This document shows positions 26,374 through 35,489 of a DNA stretch of 64,000 nt, one piece after another. The stretch lies in NCBI GenBank assembly GCA_029266425.1, contig JAQSWY010000002.1, forward strand, positions 121,592-185,591, in the 5' to 3' direction. The notes beneath the pieces were generated by a model. It searched no databases. It was given only the letters and a program-made list of their open reading frames with translations, and was not told where the DNA came from. The position numbers and the translations under genes are program-made. The stretch comes from Xanthobacteraceae bacterium. Its GTDB lineage: Bacteria > Pseudomonadota > Alphaproteobacteria > Rhizobiales > Xanthobacteraceae. Numbering within the stretch: position 1 is the first letter of the stretch; each line of letters starts with the position of its first letter.

Positions 26374-26874
26374 TCACTCGTTCGAGAGGCGCGCGGGCAG
26401 CAGGCGGCGCAGCCGGACCACGAAGGGCCGCACCGTTGCCTCATAGGGTGCGCCTTCCGCCCGCAGTTGCTTCAGCTCGGCATATTCCTCGGCGATGAAG
26501 TCCTCCATCGCGCTCTTCTGCTCAGCCGTAATCTTCGGGCTCTTCGCCAGCTTCTGGCGCAACTCGGCGAACAGCGCGTCGATCTCGCCCAGCGGGATGC
26601 CGGCGAGATAGCCGCGCACGGTGGCATCGAGCGCCGCCCTCCAGCTCGCTTTGGTGAAGCCCTGGCGGGCGATGAGCCGCTCTTCGCCCTCGTCGCGCTC
26701 GTACCAGTCGTCCGCGACCTCCTCGTCATAAGCGAGCGTACCGAAGCTCGGCTGCAGCTTCTCGATCAGGCCGACCACCTTGCCAGCCTCCTGCGAGGTG
26801 AGGGCCAGCGCCGGTGGGGCCACCAGCAGCGAAAGAACAGCCAGCGTCCTGATGAAGATGAGCGAGCGGCGCAT
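26374..26874 (-). CDS. Exported protein of unknown function
   Basis: 166 residues beginning MRRSLIFIRTLAVLSLLVAPPALALTSQEA, a clear signal peptide with probable cleavage after ALA. The mature part is alpha-helical and charged (AYDEEVADDWYERDEGEERLIARQGF, LKQLRAEGAPYEATVRPFVVRLRRLLP). No known domain is recognised. Its ATG shares one base with the stop of the upstream lipoprotein gene, and AGGAG lies before it, so the two are one operon. Confidence 0.75.
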   Translation of the reverse strand: MRRSLIFIRTLAVLSLLVAPPALALTSQEAGKVVGLIEKLQPSFGTLAYDEEVADDWYERDEGEERLIARQGFTKASWRAALDATVRGYLAGIPLGEIDALFAELRQKLAKSPKITAEQKSAMEDFIAEEYAELKQLRAEGAPYEATVRPFVVRLRRLLPARLSNE

Positions 26875-27257
26875 CAGCGGCACTCCTGCGTCACGGCGGC
26901 TTCAGCCTGCGCGCTCGCCTGCGACTGGATGAGCGAGCCGCCGACCGAGGCGGCCTGCGCGGCGACGGCGCCGCCCTCTCCGCCCATGCCACCGATCCCG
27001 CCAACCATGGAGAGCGCGCCGCCGAGCATCGCCGCCTGGGTCTGCTTGTTCGCCATCTCCTTCGCAGCGTCCGCACAGCGCTGCGCGACTGTCTGCGCCG
27101 CGGCGACCTGCTTTGCGGACTGCTTGCTCGACTGTCTTGCCGGCGCTGCGTCAGTCGCCGCGCTTTCCATGCCTGACGGCCGCGCCGTTGCGGTGCCGAG
27201 CGTCTGGTTGCACCCGGCCGAGGCCAGACCGAGCGCGAGAAGTATCCATGCCCTCAT
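26874..27257 (-). CDS. Small putative lipoprotein, Gly/Ala/Gln-rich
   Basis: 127 residues starting MRAWILLALGLASAGCNQTLG. The hydrophobic stretch followed by SAGC suggests a lipoprotein signal with Cys16 as the lipidated residue, though Ser at -3 is not the preferred residue. The mature part has a Lys/Gln/Ala segment and a glycine-rich stretch (MLGGALSMVGGIGGMGGEGGA) that could insert into or lie along a membrane. Function unknown. It sits directly upstream of the exported helical protein and is probably its partner. Confidence 0.65.
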   Translation of the reverse strand: MRAWILLALGLASAGCNQTLGTATARPSGMESAATDAAPARQSSKQSAKQVAAAQTVAQRCADAAKEMANKQTQAAMLGGALSMVGGIGGMGGEGGAVAAQAASVGGSLIQSQASAQAEAAVTQECR

Positions 27258-27447
27258 GTCGATGTCTTCCGCAGTGGTTGGTGCCGACCCAGCCACGCGG
27301 CGCGCCCACGGCCCGCCGTCCGACGACGCGATGCCTACGATCATGAGAGGGGGACGTCTCGGCGCCCGGCGAACGAACTGTGCGGGAGGCGAACAGGACG
27401 TCGCGGGAGACTGACGGAGCTTTCAATCCGGGCGATTGCGAGCGCTC

Positions 27448-28407
27448 TCAGCCGCGACGGCGCAGCGCCTCGGCGCGTACCTGCGAGGGGGTCATGGCAT
27501 AGCGCCGGCGGAAGGTGCGGTTGAAGGTCGACAGGTCGCAGAAGCCGACATCGAAGGCGATCGCGGCGATGGTGCGCTCCCCGACGCCCGCAGGGTCGTC
27601 GAGCAAGCAATAGGCATGCTCCAGCCGGCGCTCGCGCAGAAAATCGGAGAAGCTGGTGCCTTCGGCCTCGAACAGACGCTGAATGTAGCGCGGGGTGACG
27701 CCCTGGCGGCGCGCCACGGATTCGATGCCGAGGCCGGGATCACCGAGCCGGGCGCGCACCTCCCGCTTCACCAGCTCGAGCCGCGCGGCGCCGAGGCTGC
27801 GAGGATTGCGCGCGGCGCCGCCCGAAACGGCACTTTCGAGCAGCAGCGCCACGAGATCATAGAGATGGCCCGCCGCAAGGCTCGCCGCCTTTTCGCCCTG
27901 TGGCGGCGAACGGCGCAGCAATTCCGCATAGCCGGCGAAGAGACCGAGACCGGGCGTCGCGTCCGGGAGCACGTAGCAGGCCTCGCCATCGATGCGCGGC
28001 ACCAGCCGCTTCAGGCGCGCGCGATCGAGATTGACCACTTTCAGCGCGGTTCGCGGCAGGCGACAGGAACTGTGCACGCTCTGGTCGAGGATCATCAGGG
28101 CGCCCGGTGCGACCTTCAGCTCCGTGCGGCCCTCGACCGAGGCTTCATGCTCGGTGGTGTGGATCATCAGCTGGTAGCTGTCGCGGCCGTCATTCAGCAA
28201 TGCCCGGGTGCGGGCGCCGGCGATCGGCGAATAGCGCGCCTCGGCGAGCAGCACCTCATGCGGCAATTGAAGCGCGGCGATCTCGACGCGGAGATTCTCC
28301 GCGTCGAGTGGGCGGAATTCCATGCCGACGGCGTGACGCCCGACGAAATCGTGCACGAAGGCGAGCCGGTCTCGGTGAGGTAGGGCGTCGGTGGAGAGGC
28401 GCTGCAT
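27448..28407 (-). CDS. AraC-family transcriptional regulator
   Basis: 319 residues: an N-terminal AraC-binding-like domain and a C-terminal AraC DNA-binding domain with two HTHs (GIESVARRQGVTPRYIQRLF and IAAIAFDVGFCDLSTFNRTF), ending in RRRYAMTPSQVRAEALRRRG. GGGGGA precedes the ATG. It lies downstream of phoB but starts its own transcript; no obvious target neighbour exists. The ligand is unknown. Confidence 0.9.
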   Translation of the reverse strand: MQRLSTDALPHRDRLAFVHDFVGRHAVGMEFRPLDAENLRVEIAALQLPHEVLLAEARYSPIAGARTRALLNDGRDSYQLMIHTTEHEASVEGRTELKVAPGALMILDQSVHSSCRLPRTALKVVNLDRARLKRLVPRIDGEACYVLPDATPGLGLFAGYAELLRRSPPQGEKAASLAAGHLYDLVALLLESAVSGGAARNPRSLGAARLELVKREVRARLGDPGLGIESVARRQGVTPRYIQRLFEAEGTSFSDFLRERRLEHAYCLLDDPAGVGERTIAAIAFDVGFCDLSTFNRTFRRRYAMTPSQVRAEALRRRG

Positions 28408-28519
28408 CGGTCCCCCAATTCGCTGTCATCGCAGCGAAGCGGGTTGGACCGGGCAGGCTGAATGCGCCGTGAACGGGGTGACGTAGCGTCCGCACCGGGC
28501 GGCGGGCGAGCGCCCACGC

Positions 28520-29221
28520 TCAGTGCGCGCGGGCGAACATCTCGTTGAACGAATAGCCGGAGCCGCGCACGGTGCGGATCGGATCGGGCTGGCGCGGGCG
28601 GTTCAGCGCCTTGCGCAGGCGCCCGACATGGACGTCGACGGTGCGCTCGTCGATATAGACATCCTGGCCCCACACGCCGTCGAGCAATTGCTCGCGGGTG
28701 AAGACGCGGCCGGGCGACTGCATCAGGAACTCGAGCAGGCGGAACTCGGTCGGACCGAGGTGCAATTCGCGCCCCGCCCGATAGACCCGCTTGGTCTCGC
28801 GGTCGAGCTCGATGTCCCCGGCGCGCAGGAGCGTGGCGATGTGATCGGGCTTCGCCCGGCGGAGCAGCGCGCGGACCCGCGCGATCAGCTCCGGCACCGA
28901 GAACGGCTTCACCACATAATCGTCGGCGCCGGTGGCGAGGCCGCGCACCCGCTCGGTCTCCTCGCCGCGGGCGGTGAGCATCAATACCGGCATGCGCTCG
29001 GTCTCCGGCCGGGCGCGCAGGCGCCGGCAGAGCTCGATGCCGGACAGGCCCGGGAGCATCCAGTCGAGGATGACGAGATCCGGCACGCTCTCGCGCAGCC
29101 TCGTCTCGGCCTCGTCGCCGCGGCCGACGCTCTCGACCGCATAGCCTTCGGATTCCAGGTTGTAGCGAAGAAGGAGGGTGAGGGGCTCCTCATCCTCCAC
29201 GATCAGTATGTTGGTCGGCAT
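28520..29221 (-). CDS. phoB: Phosphate regulon response regulator PhoB
   Basis: 233-residue OmpR-type regulator. Receiver domain with Asp53 in LVILDWMLPGLSG, Lys in VVKPFSVPELIARV, and a winged-helix domain (FRLLEFLMQSPGRVFTREQLLDGVWG, DERTVDVHVGRLRKALN). Binds Pho boxes when phosphorylated by PhoR. Last gene of the phosphate locus, 20 bases after phoU. Confidence 0.96.
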   Translation of the reverse strand: MPTNILIVEDEEPLTLLLRYNLESEGYAVESVGRGDEAETRLRESVPDLVILDWMLPGLSGIELCRRLRARPETERMPVLMLTARGEETERVRGLATGADDYVVKPFSVPELIARVRALLRRAKPDHIATLLRAGDIELDRETKRVYRAGRELHLGPTEFRLLEFLMQSPGRVFTREQLLDGVWGQDVYIDERTVDVHVGRLRKALNRPRQPDPIRTVRGSGYSFNEMFARAH

Positions 29222-29241
29222 GGCCCGTCTTTCCGCTCAGA

Positions 29242-29955
29242 TCAAGCAGGGAACGCCACGCTGGTGATGCTGGTGGTATCCTGCTTCGGACGCTCTTCCG
29301 TGGGAAGCTGGCCGGTCACCAGATAATGCACCGTCTCGGCGATGTTGGTGGCGTGATCGCCGATGCGCTCGATGTTCTTGGCGCAGAACAGGAGGTGCGT
29401 GCACAGCGAGATGTTGCGCGGGTCTTCCATCATATAGGTGAGAAGTTCGCGGAACAGCGACGTGTAGAGGATGTCGATCTCGCCGTCGCGCTTCCACACT
29501 TCGAGGCCGCGGGCATCGTCGCGGCTGGCATAGGCGTCGAGCACTTCTTTCAGCTGCTCCAGCACCATGCCGGACATGTGCTCCACGCCGCGCACCAGCT
29601 TCTGCGGATGGAACTCGCCGGTCAGCGCGACGACGCGCTTGGCGGTGTTCTTGGCGAGGTCGCCGATGCGCTCGAGGTCGTTGGCGATGCGCATGGCGGC
29701 GACGATCTCGCGCAGGTCGTGGGCCAGCGGCTGGCGCCGGGCGATGGTGAGGATGGCCTTCTCCTCGATCTCGCGCTGCAGGAGGTCCACCGGACCGTCG
29801 AGCACGATGACCTTTTGCGCCAGTTCGGCGTCGCGCTTGACGAGGGCATGCACGGAATCGGCCACCAGACGTTCCGCCTGGCCGCCCATTTCCACGACCT
29901 TGCGGCCAAGATCCTTCAGGTCGGCGTCGAAGGACGAGACGATGTGCTCAGTCAT
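29242..29955 (-). CDS. phoU: Phosphate signalling protein PhoU
   Basis: 237 residues of two three-helix PhoU bundles, each with an acidic metal-binding motif (LERIGDLAKNTAKRV and IERIGDHATNIAETV). It links the Pst transporter state to PhoR and keeps the regulon off when phosphate is plentiful. Lies 27 bases after pstB. Confidence 0.96.
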   Translation of the reverse strand: MTEHIVSSFDADLKDLGRKVVEMGGQAERLVADSVHALVKRDAELAQKVIVLDGPVDLLQREIEEKAILTIARRQPLAHDLREIVAAMRIANDLERIGDLAKNTAKRVVALTGEFHPQKLVRGVEHMSGMVLEQLKEVLDAYASRDDARGLEVWKRDGEIDILYTSLFRELLTYMMEDPRNISLCTHLLFCAKNIERIGDHATNIAETVHYLVTGQLPTEERPKQDTTSITSVAFPA

Positions 29956-29982
29956 GGGTCAAAGCCTCTCGCGTCGCCGGCA

Positions 29983-30807
29983 TCAGCCGAAGCGGCCGGT
30001 GATGTAGTCGCGGGTGCGCTGCTCGCGCGGATTGGTGAAGATCTCGTTGGACGGGCCGACTTCGATCAGTTCGCCGAGATAGAAGAACGAGGTGATGTCG
30101 GCGCAGCGGGCAGCCTGCTGCATGTTGTGCGTCACGATGACGATGGTGAAGTCCTGCTTCAATTCGTCGATCAGGTCCTCGATCTTCGAGGTGGAGATCG
30201 GATCGAGCGCCGAGGTCGGCTCGTCGAGCAGGATGACTTCCGGGCGCACCGCAATGGTGCGGGCGATGCACAGGCGCTGCTGCTGGCCGCCGGACATGCC
30301 GAGCGCCGAGGTGTGCAGGCGGTCCTTGGTCTCGTCCCAGATGGCGGCCTTGCGCAGGCACCATTCGACACGCTCGTCCATCGCCGACTTGCCGAGGCTC
30401 TCGTGCAGCTTCACGCCGAAGGCGATGTTGTCATAGATCGACATCGGGAACGGCGTCGGCTTCTGGAACACCATGCCGATGCGCGAGCGCACCACGGTGG
30501 AATCGAGGTTCTTGCCGAGCAGGTCGACGCCGTCGAGGCTGATCTTGCCTTCCGCGCGCTGGCCCGGATAGAGCTGGAACATGCGGTTGAAGATGCGCAG
30601 CAAGGTGGACTTGCCGCAGCCCGACGGCCCGATCATCGCGGTGACCCGCTTCTCGGGAATGTCGAAATTGATGTTCTTCAGCGCGTGGTTCTCACCGTAG
30701 TAGAAGTTCAGCTTCTCCACCTTGAGCTTGGTCGAGGTGGGACCGGCTGCATTGGCGCGGTTGACGGCGGCGGCGATGTCGAGGGAGGTGTCGGGTGCAA
30801 AGTTCAT
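29983..30807 (-). CDS. pstB: Phosphate ABC transporter ATP-binding protein PstB
   Basis: 274 residues with Walker [10 protein letters not shown] (60-68), ABC signature [15 protein letters not shown], Walker [13 protein letters not shown] and the H-loop [11 protein letters not shown]. Powers high-affinity phosphate uptake by PstCA. Seven bases separate it from pstA. Confidence 0.97.
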   Translation of the reverse strand: MNFAPDTSLDIAAAVNRANAAGPTSTKLKVEKLNFYYGENHALKNINFDIPEKRVTAMIGPSGCGKSTLLRIFNRMFQLYPGQRAEGKISLDGVDLLGKNLDSTVVRSRIGMVFQKPTPFPMSIYDNIAFGVKLHESLGKSAMDERVEWCLRKAAIWDETKDRLHTSALGMSGGQQQRLCIARTIAVRPEVILLDEPTSALDPISTSKIEDLIDELKQDFTIVIVTHNMQQAARCADITSFFYLGELIEVGPSNEIFTNPREQRTRDYITGRFG

Positions 30808-30814
30808 GGCCGGC

Positions 30815-31648
30815 TCACTTCATCTTCGCCAGGACGACGCGGGAAAGAATGTTGAGGGTCAGCACCCCAACGGTGATCAGCAGCGCGCCGGCCCAGGCCA
30901 GGGCGACCCAGTCATCGAACGGGCTGGCGGCGTATTGATAGATCGCGATCGGCAGGCTGGCCATAGGCCGCGAGAGGTCGATCGACCAGCCATTGTTGCC
31001 GAGCGAGGTGAAGAGCAGTGGCGCGGTCTCGCCGGCGGCGCGGGCCAGCGCCAGGAGGATACCGGTGGTGATGCCGGCGCGCGCGGCGCGCCAGGTCACC
31101 ATGGTCACCACCTTCCATTGCGGCGCGCCGAGCGCGAAGGCGGCTTCGCGCAGGCCGATCGGCACCAGGTTCAGCATGTCCTCGGTGGTGCGCACCACGA
31201 CCGGGATGACCAGGATGGCCAGCGCGATCGAGCCGGCCCAGGCGGAGAAGCCGCCGAACGGCACCACGAGAAGCTGGTAGACGAACAGGCCGATCAGGAT
31301 CGAGGGCGCGGAGAGCAGCACGTCATTGACGAAACGCACCACGCCGCCGATGTGCGTGTCCCTGCCATTCTCGGCGAGGAAGGTGCCGCACATCAGGCCG
31401 ATCGGGGTGCCGATCAGCAGAGCGATGACGATCTGGATCAGCGAGCCGACAATGGCGTTCAGGAGGCCGCCGCCGGCGCCGGGAGGCGCGGTGATGTTGG
31501 TGAACACATGCGGTCCAAGCGCCGGGAGGCCGCGCGACAGCAGGGTCCACAGGATCCAGGCGAGCATGACCAGCGACAGCGCGGCGAAGCCGGTGGAGAT
31601 CGCCTTCACGGTGTAGTCGGTGGCGCGGCGGGCGGCGAGCGATGCCAT
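30815..31648 (-). CDS. pstA: Phosphate ABC transporter permease PstA
   Basis: 277-residue inner-membrane permease with about six helices. It begins [24 protein letters not shown] and contains the coupling-loop region [27 protein letters not shown]. Starts 11 bases after the pstC stop. Sequence upstream in the same frame belongs to the pstC region and is not part of this gene. Confidence 0.95.
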   Translation of the reverse strand: MASLAARRATDYTVKAISTGFAALSLVMLAWILWTLLSRGLPALGPHVFTNITAPPGAGGGLLNAIVGSLIQIVIALLIGTPIGLMCGTFLAENGRDTHIGGVVRFVNDVLLSAPSILIGLFVYQLLVVPFGGFSAWAGSIALAILVIPVVVRTTEDMLNLVPIGLREAAFALGAPQWKVVTMVTWRAARAGITTGILLALARAAGETAPLLFTSLGNNGWSIDLSRPMASLPIAIYQYAASPFDDWVALAWAGALLITVGVLTLNILSRVVLAKMK

Positions 31649-31659
31649 GACGATTTCCC

Positions 31660-32637
31660 TCAGGCCTTGAGCTTCGAGCGCACCAGCATGCGCGACAGCG
31701 CAAGCACGATGAACGAGATGACGAACAGGATGAAGCCGAGCTGGAGCAGCGACTGCAGCTTCAGCGAGCCCATCGAGGCTTCGGGGAATTCGTTGGCGAT
31801 GGTCGAGGCGATGGTGGCGCCCGGCGCGAACAGCGACGCCGACATGCGGGTGGCGTTGCCGATGACGAAGGTGACGGCCATGGTCTCGCCGAGCGCGCGG
31901 CCGAGGCCGAGCATCACCGCGCCGACCATGGCGGTGCGGCCATAAGGCACCGAGACGTTGCGATAGACCTCGAACGTGGTGGCGCCGACGCCGTAGGCGG
32001 ATTCCTTCAGCATGGGCGGCACGGATTCCAGCACCTCGACGAACATCGCGGTGATGAAGGGCAGGATCATCAGAGCGAGGATCAGGCCGGCGGTGAGCAT
32101 GCCGGCGCCGAGCGGCGGGCCCTGGAACAGCGCGCCGAGCAGCGGGATCGGGCCAAGCCACTCGATCAGCGGCGGCTGCACATAAGCGGCGATCAGCGGC
32201 ACGACGACGAAGAAGCCCCACATACCGTAGATGATCGAGGGCACGGCGGCGAGCAACTGGATGGCAACGCCGATCGGACGGCGGAACGGGCCCGGCGCGA
32301 TCTCGGTCAGGAAGAAGGCGATGCCGAAGGACAGCGGCAACGCGACGAGAACCGCAATGATGGCGCTGAACAGCGTGCCGAACACCATGACGCCGGCGCC
32401 GAACTTCTCGGTCACCGGGTTCCACTGCGTCGACCAGAGGAAGGAAATGCCGAATTCGCGCAACGCCGGGAGGCCGCCCTCGAACAGCATCGCGATGATG
32501 AGGCCGAGAATGAGCAGAACGAAGATGCCGCTCGCCCAGAGCAGGCCGACGAAGATCGGATCGCTGATCCTTCCGGTCGGCTTGTGGGCAGAGACCATCG
32601 CCGGGTCGGCGGAATTTCCGCCCAAGGTGGCGTCCAT
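31660..32637 (-). CDS. pstC: Phosphate ABC transporter permease PstC
   Basis: 325 residues with about six membrane helices after a cytosolic N-terminus; coupling segment [50 protein letters not shown] lies before the ATG. It follows pstS after a 197-base gap that contains a strong hairpin and a 15-base tandem repeat. Confidence 0.95.
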   Translation of the reverse strand: MDATLGGNSADPAMVSAHKPTGRISDPIFVGLLWASGIFVLLILGLIIAMLFEGGLPALREFGISFLWSTQWNPVTEKFGAGVMVFGTLFSAIIAVLVALPLSFGIAFFLTEIAPGPFRRPIGVAIQLLAAVPSIIYGMWGFFVVVPLIAAYVQPPLIEWLGPIPLLGALFQGPPLGAGMLTAGLILALMILPFITAMFVEVLESVPPMLKESAYGVGATTFEVYRNVSVPYGRTAMVGAVMLGLGRALGETMAVTFVIGNATRMSASLFAPGATIASTIANEFPEASMGSLKLQSLLQLGFILFVISFIVLALSRMLVRSKLKA

Positions 32638-32700
32638 ATGAAAAATTCCTTCGGCCTCAGCCGGAAACCGCGCTCAACACCCCGCGAGGCGGGGCAACTC

Positions 32701-32745
32701 CAGGACTTCGCACATCAAGACTTCGGGTATCAGGACTTCGGATAC
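32701..32745. repeat. three tandem 15-bp repeats between pstS and pstC
   Basis: CAGGACTTCGCACAT, CAAGACTTCGGGTAT and CAGGACTTCGGATAC follow each other without spacing. They lie in the transcribed pstS-pstC spacer, between the attenuating hairpin and the pstC start. Confidence 0.85.
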
Positions 32746-32790
32746 AGAACGGCCACGCACGTCCATTCAGGCACGCGTCACACGAGGATG

Positions 32791-32823
32791 AAGGGCGGCG
32801 GCGCCGAAGCGCCAGCCGCCCTT
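32791..32823 (-). terminator. attenuator-like hairpin after pstS
   Basis: On the minus strand AAGGGCGGC-T-GGCGC pairs with GCGCC-GCCGCCCTT around a TTCG tetraloop, 11 bases after the pstS stop. There is no U-tract, so it more likely protects or attenuates: pstS mRNA is usually needed in excess over the permease genes. Confidence 0.75.
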
Positions 32824-32834
32824 CGAGACTCTCG

Positions 32835-33881
32835 TCAGTTGGTCCAGACGGCCTTGCCGTCGGCCTTCACTTCGGCCTTCCACGCCTTGCGGACTTCCTC
32901 GACGACGGCGTCCGGCAGGGCGATGTAGTGCAGCTTCTCGGCGAGCTCGTCGCCTTCCTTGCCGTACGCCCAGTCGAAGAACTTGATGGCCTCGGCCGAC
33001 TGCGTGGCGTTGGTCGGGTTCTTCGGCAGCAGGATGTAGGTGGCGGAGACGATCGGCCAGGCGGTCTCGCCGGCGGTGTCGATCATGGAAGCGGCGAAGT
33101 TCTTCGCGCTCTTCCAGTCGGCAGCCGAAGCGGCGGCCATGAAGGCGGCTTCGGTCGGCTTCACGGTCTTGCCGGCCTTGTTGATGAGGTCGGTGGTGGT
33201 CAGCTTGTTGGCCGCGGCATAGACGTATTCGACGTAGCCGATGGCGCCCTTGGTGTTCTTCACGGTGCCGGCAATGCCTTCATTGCCCTTGGCGCCCGCG
33301 CCGGTCGGCCACTGCACGGAGGTGGCGGCGCCGACGTTCGACTTCCAGTCCGCGCTGGCGGCAGCGAGGTAGGAGGTGAAGACGAAAGAGGTGCCCGACG
33401 AGTCCGAACGATAGACCGGGACGATGGCGAGGTCGGGGAGCTTCACGCCCTTGTTCAGATCAGCGATCTTGGGGTCGTTCCACTTGGTGACCTTGCCCTG
33501 GTAGATCTCGGCGAGCACGGGACCGGAGAGCTTCACCTGGCCGCTCTCGATGCCCTCGAGGTTCACGATGGCAACGACCGAGCCGATCACGGTCGGGAAC
33601 TGCAGCAGGTTGTTGCTGGCGAGCTTGTCGTCAGCCATCGGAGCATCGGACGCGCCGAAATCGACGGTGCGATTGATGATCTGGTTCTGGCCGCCGCCCG
33701 AACCGATCGACTGATAGTTCATGCCGGTGCCCGACTTCGCCTTATAAGCGGCACCCCAGGACTGATAGACCGGCGCGGGGAAGGACGCGCCAGCGCCGTT
33801 GATGTCGGCAGCGAAAGCGCCGCCCGAAACAATGCTGCCAGCCGCAATCGCGACAGCTCCGAAAATATTGGCGAATTTCAA
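32835..33881 (-). CDS. pstS: Periplasmic phosphate-binding protein PstS
   Basis: 348 residues with signal peptide MKFANIFGAVAIAAGSIVSGGAFA and mature start ADINGAGASFPAPVYQSWG, the usual PstS opening. Phosphate-contact regions YQSIGSGGGQNQI, FGASDAPM and YRSDSSGTSFVF are present. The start codon is TTG, supported by AAGGAG eight bases upstream and the normal signal-peptide length. A Pho box lies about 105-130 bases upstream. Confidence 0.96.
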   Translation of the reverse strand: MKFANIFGAVAIAAGSIVSGGAFAADINGAGASFPAPVYQSWGAAYKAKSGTGMNYQSIGSGGGQNQIINRTVDFGASDAPMADDKLASNNLLQFPTVIGSVVAIVNLEGIESGQVKLSGPVLAEIYQGKVTKWNDPKIADLNKGVKLPDLAIVPVYRSDSSGTSFVFTSYLAAASADWKSNVGAATSVQWPTGAGAKGNEGIAGTVKNTKGAIGYVEYVYAAANKLTTTDLINKAGKTVKPTEAAFMAAASAADWKSAKNFAASMIDTAGETAWPIVSATYILLPKNPTNATQSAEAIKFFDWAYGKEGDELAEKLHYIALPDAVVEEVRKAWKAEVKADGKAVWTN

Positions 33882-33984
33882 GGGTCTTCTCCTTAGCTCG
33901 TGTGTCCGGTTGCGTTCCGGGCGTAGCCGGAGGCGACGGAAAAAGCTTCACAACGGACTCTTAACGGCCCGGGGCCAACGTTCT

Positions 33985-34013
33985 ATGACTTCCGGATGAC
34001 ATCCGGATGACAG
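33985..34013 (-). promoter_or_regulatory. Pho box (three PhoB half-sites) upstream of pstS
   Basis: Read on the minus strand: CTGTCAT-CCGG-ATGTCAT-CCGG-AAGTCAT, three 7-bp direct repeats with exact 11-bp spacing, matching the PhoB recognition pattern. It lies between the phoR stop and pstS, so pstS and the genes after it form a phosphate-starvation transcript separate from phoR. Confidence 0.92.
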
Positions 34014-34039
34014 GCCACATTGTTGATTTTAGTAGATAA

Positions 34040-35347
34040 TTACCGCGGGCCGGACGCAATAACTGCAAGGCGGACGGTGAATGTCGCCCCCTCTCCGGGA
34101 ACACTTTCAATGCCCAGCCGGCCACGATGGCGGGCTACTATGTGCTTGACGATGGCGAGGCCGAGACCGGTGCCGCCCTGCTCGCGCGAATGCGCGGTGT
34201 CGACCCGATAGAACCGCTCGGTAAGGCGGGGCAGGTGCTCGGGTGCGATGCCGGGGCCGAAGTCGCGCACGGACGCTACCGCATCGGCCGCTTCAAGGGC
34301 AAGGCGGATCTCGATGCGCCCGCCCGATCCGCCGTATTTCAAAGCGTTCTCGACCAGATTTTCGAACACGCGGATCAATTCGTCGCGATCCCCGCGCACC
34401 ATGATCGGCCGGCCGGGTGTCTCGAAGGCGACATCGACATCGCGCTCGCGGGCGAGCGGGGCCAAAGTGTCGCGCACATGGCCGACCACGGCCACGAGGT
34501 CGATCTCGGCCTCGGGGCGCATGTGCGCGTTCAGCTCGATGCGGGAGAGCGAGAGCAGGTCCTCGATCAGGCGCGACATGCGCCGCGCCTGCGCCGCCAT
34601 GATCTTGAGGAAGCGCTCGCGCGCCTGCGGGTCGTTGCGCGCCGGCCCCTGCAGCGTCTCGATGAAGCCGGACAGCGAGGCGAGCGGGGTGCGCAATTCG
34701 TGGCTGGCATTGGCGATGAAGTCGACCCGCATCTGCTCGACCCGGCGCTGCTGCGTCATGTCGTGGAAGATGAGCAGGATCACGTCGGGCGGACCGCCCT
34801 CCTGGCCGGCGAAGCGTACCGGCACGATGTCGGCGAGGATCGCGCGCTCGAGCGGGACGCGCTCGGCGAATTCGACCTGGCGCGGCCCGCCGCCGGAGCT
34901 CGCCGCGCGCACCGCCTCCAGCACCTCGGGCACCCGCACCGCGAACGACACCGGATCGCCGATCTTGACGCTGGAAACGGTCTGTGCCGCGAGCTCATTG
35001 GTCGCGAGCACGGTGCCGCCGGTATCGAGCAGCAAGGCGGCATCGGGCAGCGCACGCACCAGCGATGCAAGCCGTCCCTCGACGGCGATGGACACAGCCG
35101 GCGCGCGCACCTCGCCGTGGAGCCTCGCCAGCGCCGCCGCGACCGGCCGGCGCCGGCTCGGTACCGCGGCGGCGGCGACGAGCAGCGCGCCGAGCAGCAG
35201 GGCCGGCACCACATTGAGCCCGCCGGAGCCCACAACGATGGCGAGGCCGGCGAGGCCGGCGCCGAGCACCCAGCGCGCCGCCACCAGCCTTTCGACCATA
35301 GTGTCGTCGGCAAGTGGGCTCGACGGGCTCGAATCGCGCAAGGCCAT
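34040..35347 (-). CDS. phoR: Phosphate regulon sensor histidine kinase PhoR
   Basis: 435 residues: two N-terminal membrane segments (about 20-65), a PAS-like region (DAALLLDTGGTVLATNELAAQ), the H-box ANASHELRTPLASLSGFIETL, and an HATPase domain (NLVENALKYGGSGG, DFGPGIAPEHLPRLTERFYRV, GGTGLGLAIVKHIV). The ATG at 35347 is taken; one 23 codons upstream is less likely. Phosphorylates PhoB when phosphate is low. Divergent from ppk2 across 142 bases, in which no Pho box is seen. Confidence 0.93.
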   Translation of the reverse strand: MALRDSSPSSPLADDTMVERLVAARWVLGAGLAGLAIVVGSGGLNVVPALLLGALLVAAAAVPSRRRPVAAALARLHGEVRAPAVSIAVEGRLASLVRALPDAALLLDTGGTVLATNELAAQTVSSVKIGDPVSFAVRVPEVLEAVRAASSGGGPRQVEFAERVPLERAILADIVPVRFAGQEGGPPDVILLIFHDMTQQRRVEQMRVDFIANASHELRTPLASLSGFIETLQGPARNDPQARERFLKIMAAQARRMSRLIEDLLSLSRIELNAHMRPEAEIDLVAVVGHVRDTLAPLARERDVDVAFETPGRPIMVRGDRDELIRVFENLVENALKYGGSGGRIEIRLALEAADAVASVRDFGPGIAPEHLPRLTERFYRVDTAHSREQGGTGLGLAIVKHIVARHRGRLGIESVPGEGATFTVRLAVIASGPR

Positions 35348-35489
35348 TGGCGTTTCCCGGGAATATTCTTCCTTAACCGCAATCCGCGCCGCGGGCCACA
35401 TTGCCCCTGCCGCCATGCTAAGAAGCCGGCTCTAGAATCAGCTGCGCGGTTGCAGTCGTCCCTTATCGGTCACGTTACGAGGCTTCCAT

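Noticed and set aside
31649..32425. In-frame extension of pstA into the pstC gene
   Set aside because: The pstC frame is the clear permease, and pstA similarity begins at the ATG at 31648.
35348..35489. A Pho box between phoR and ppk2
   Set aside because: Only single GTCA-like pieces occur; no two half-sites with 11-bp spacing.
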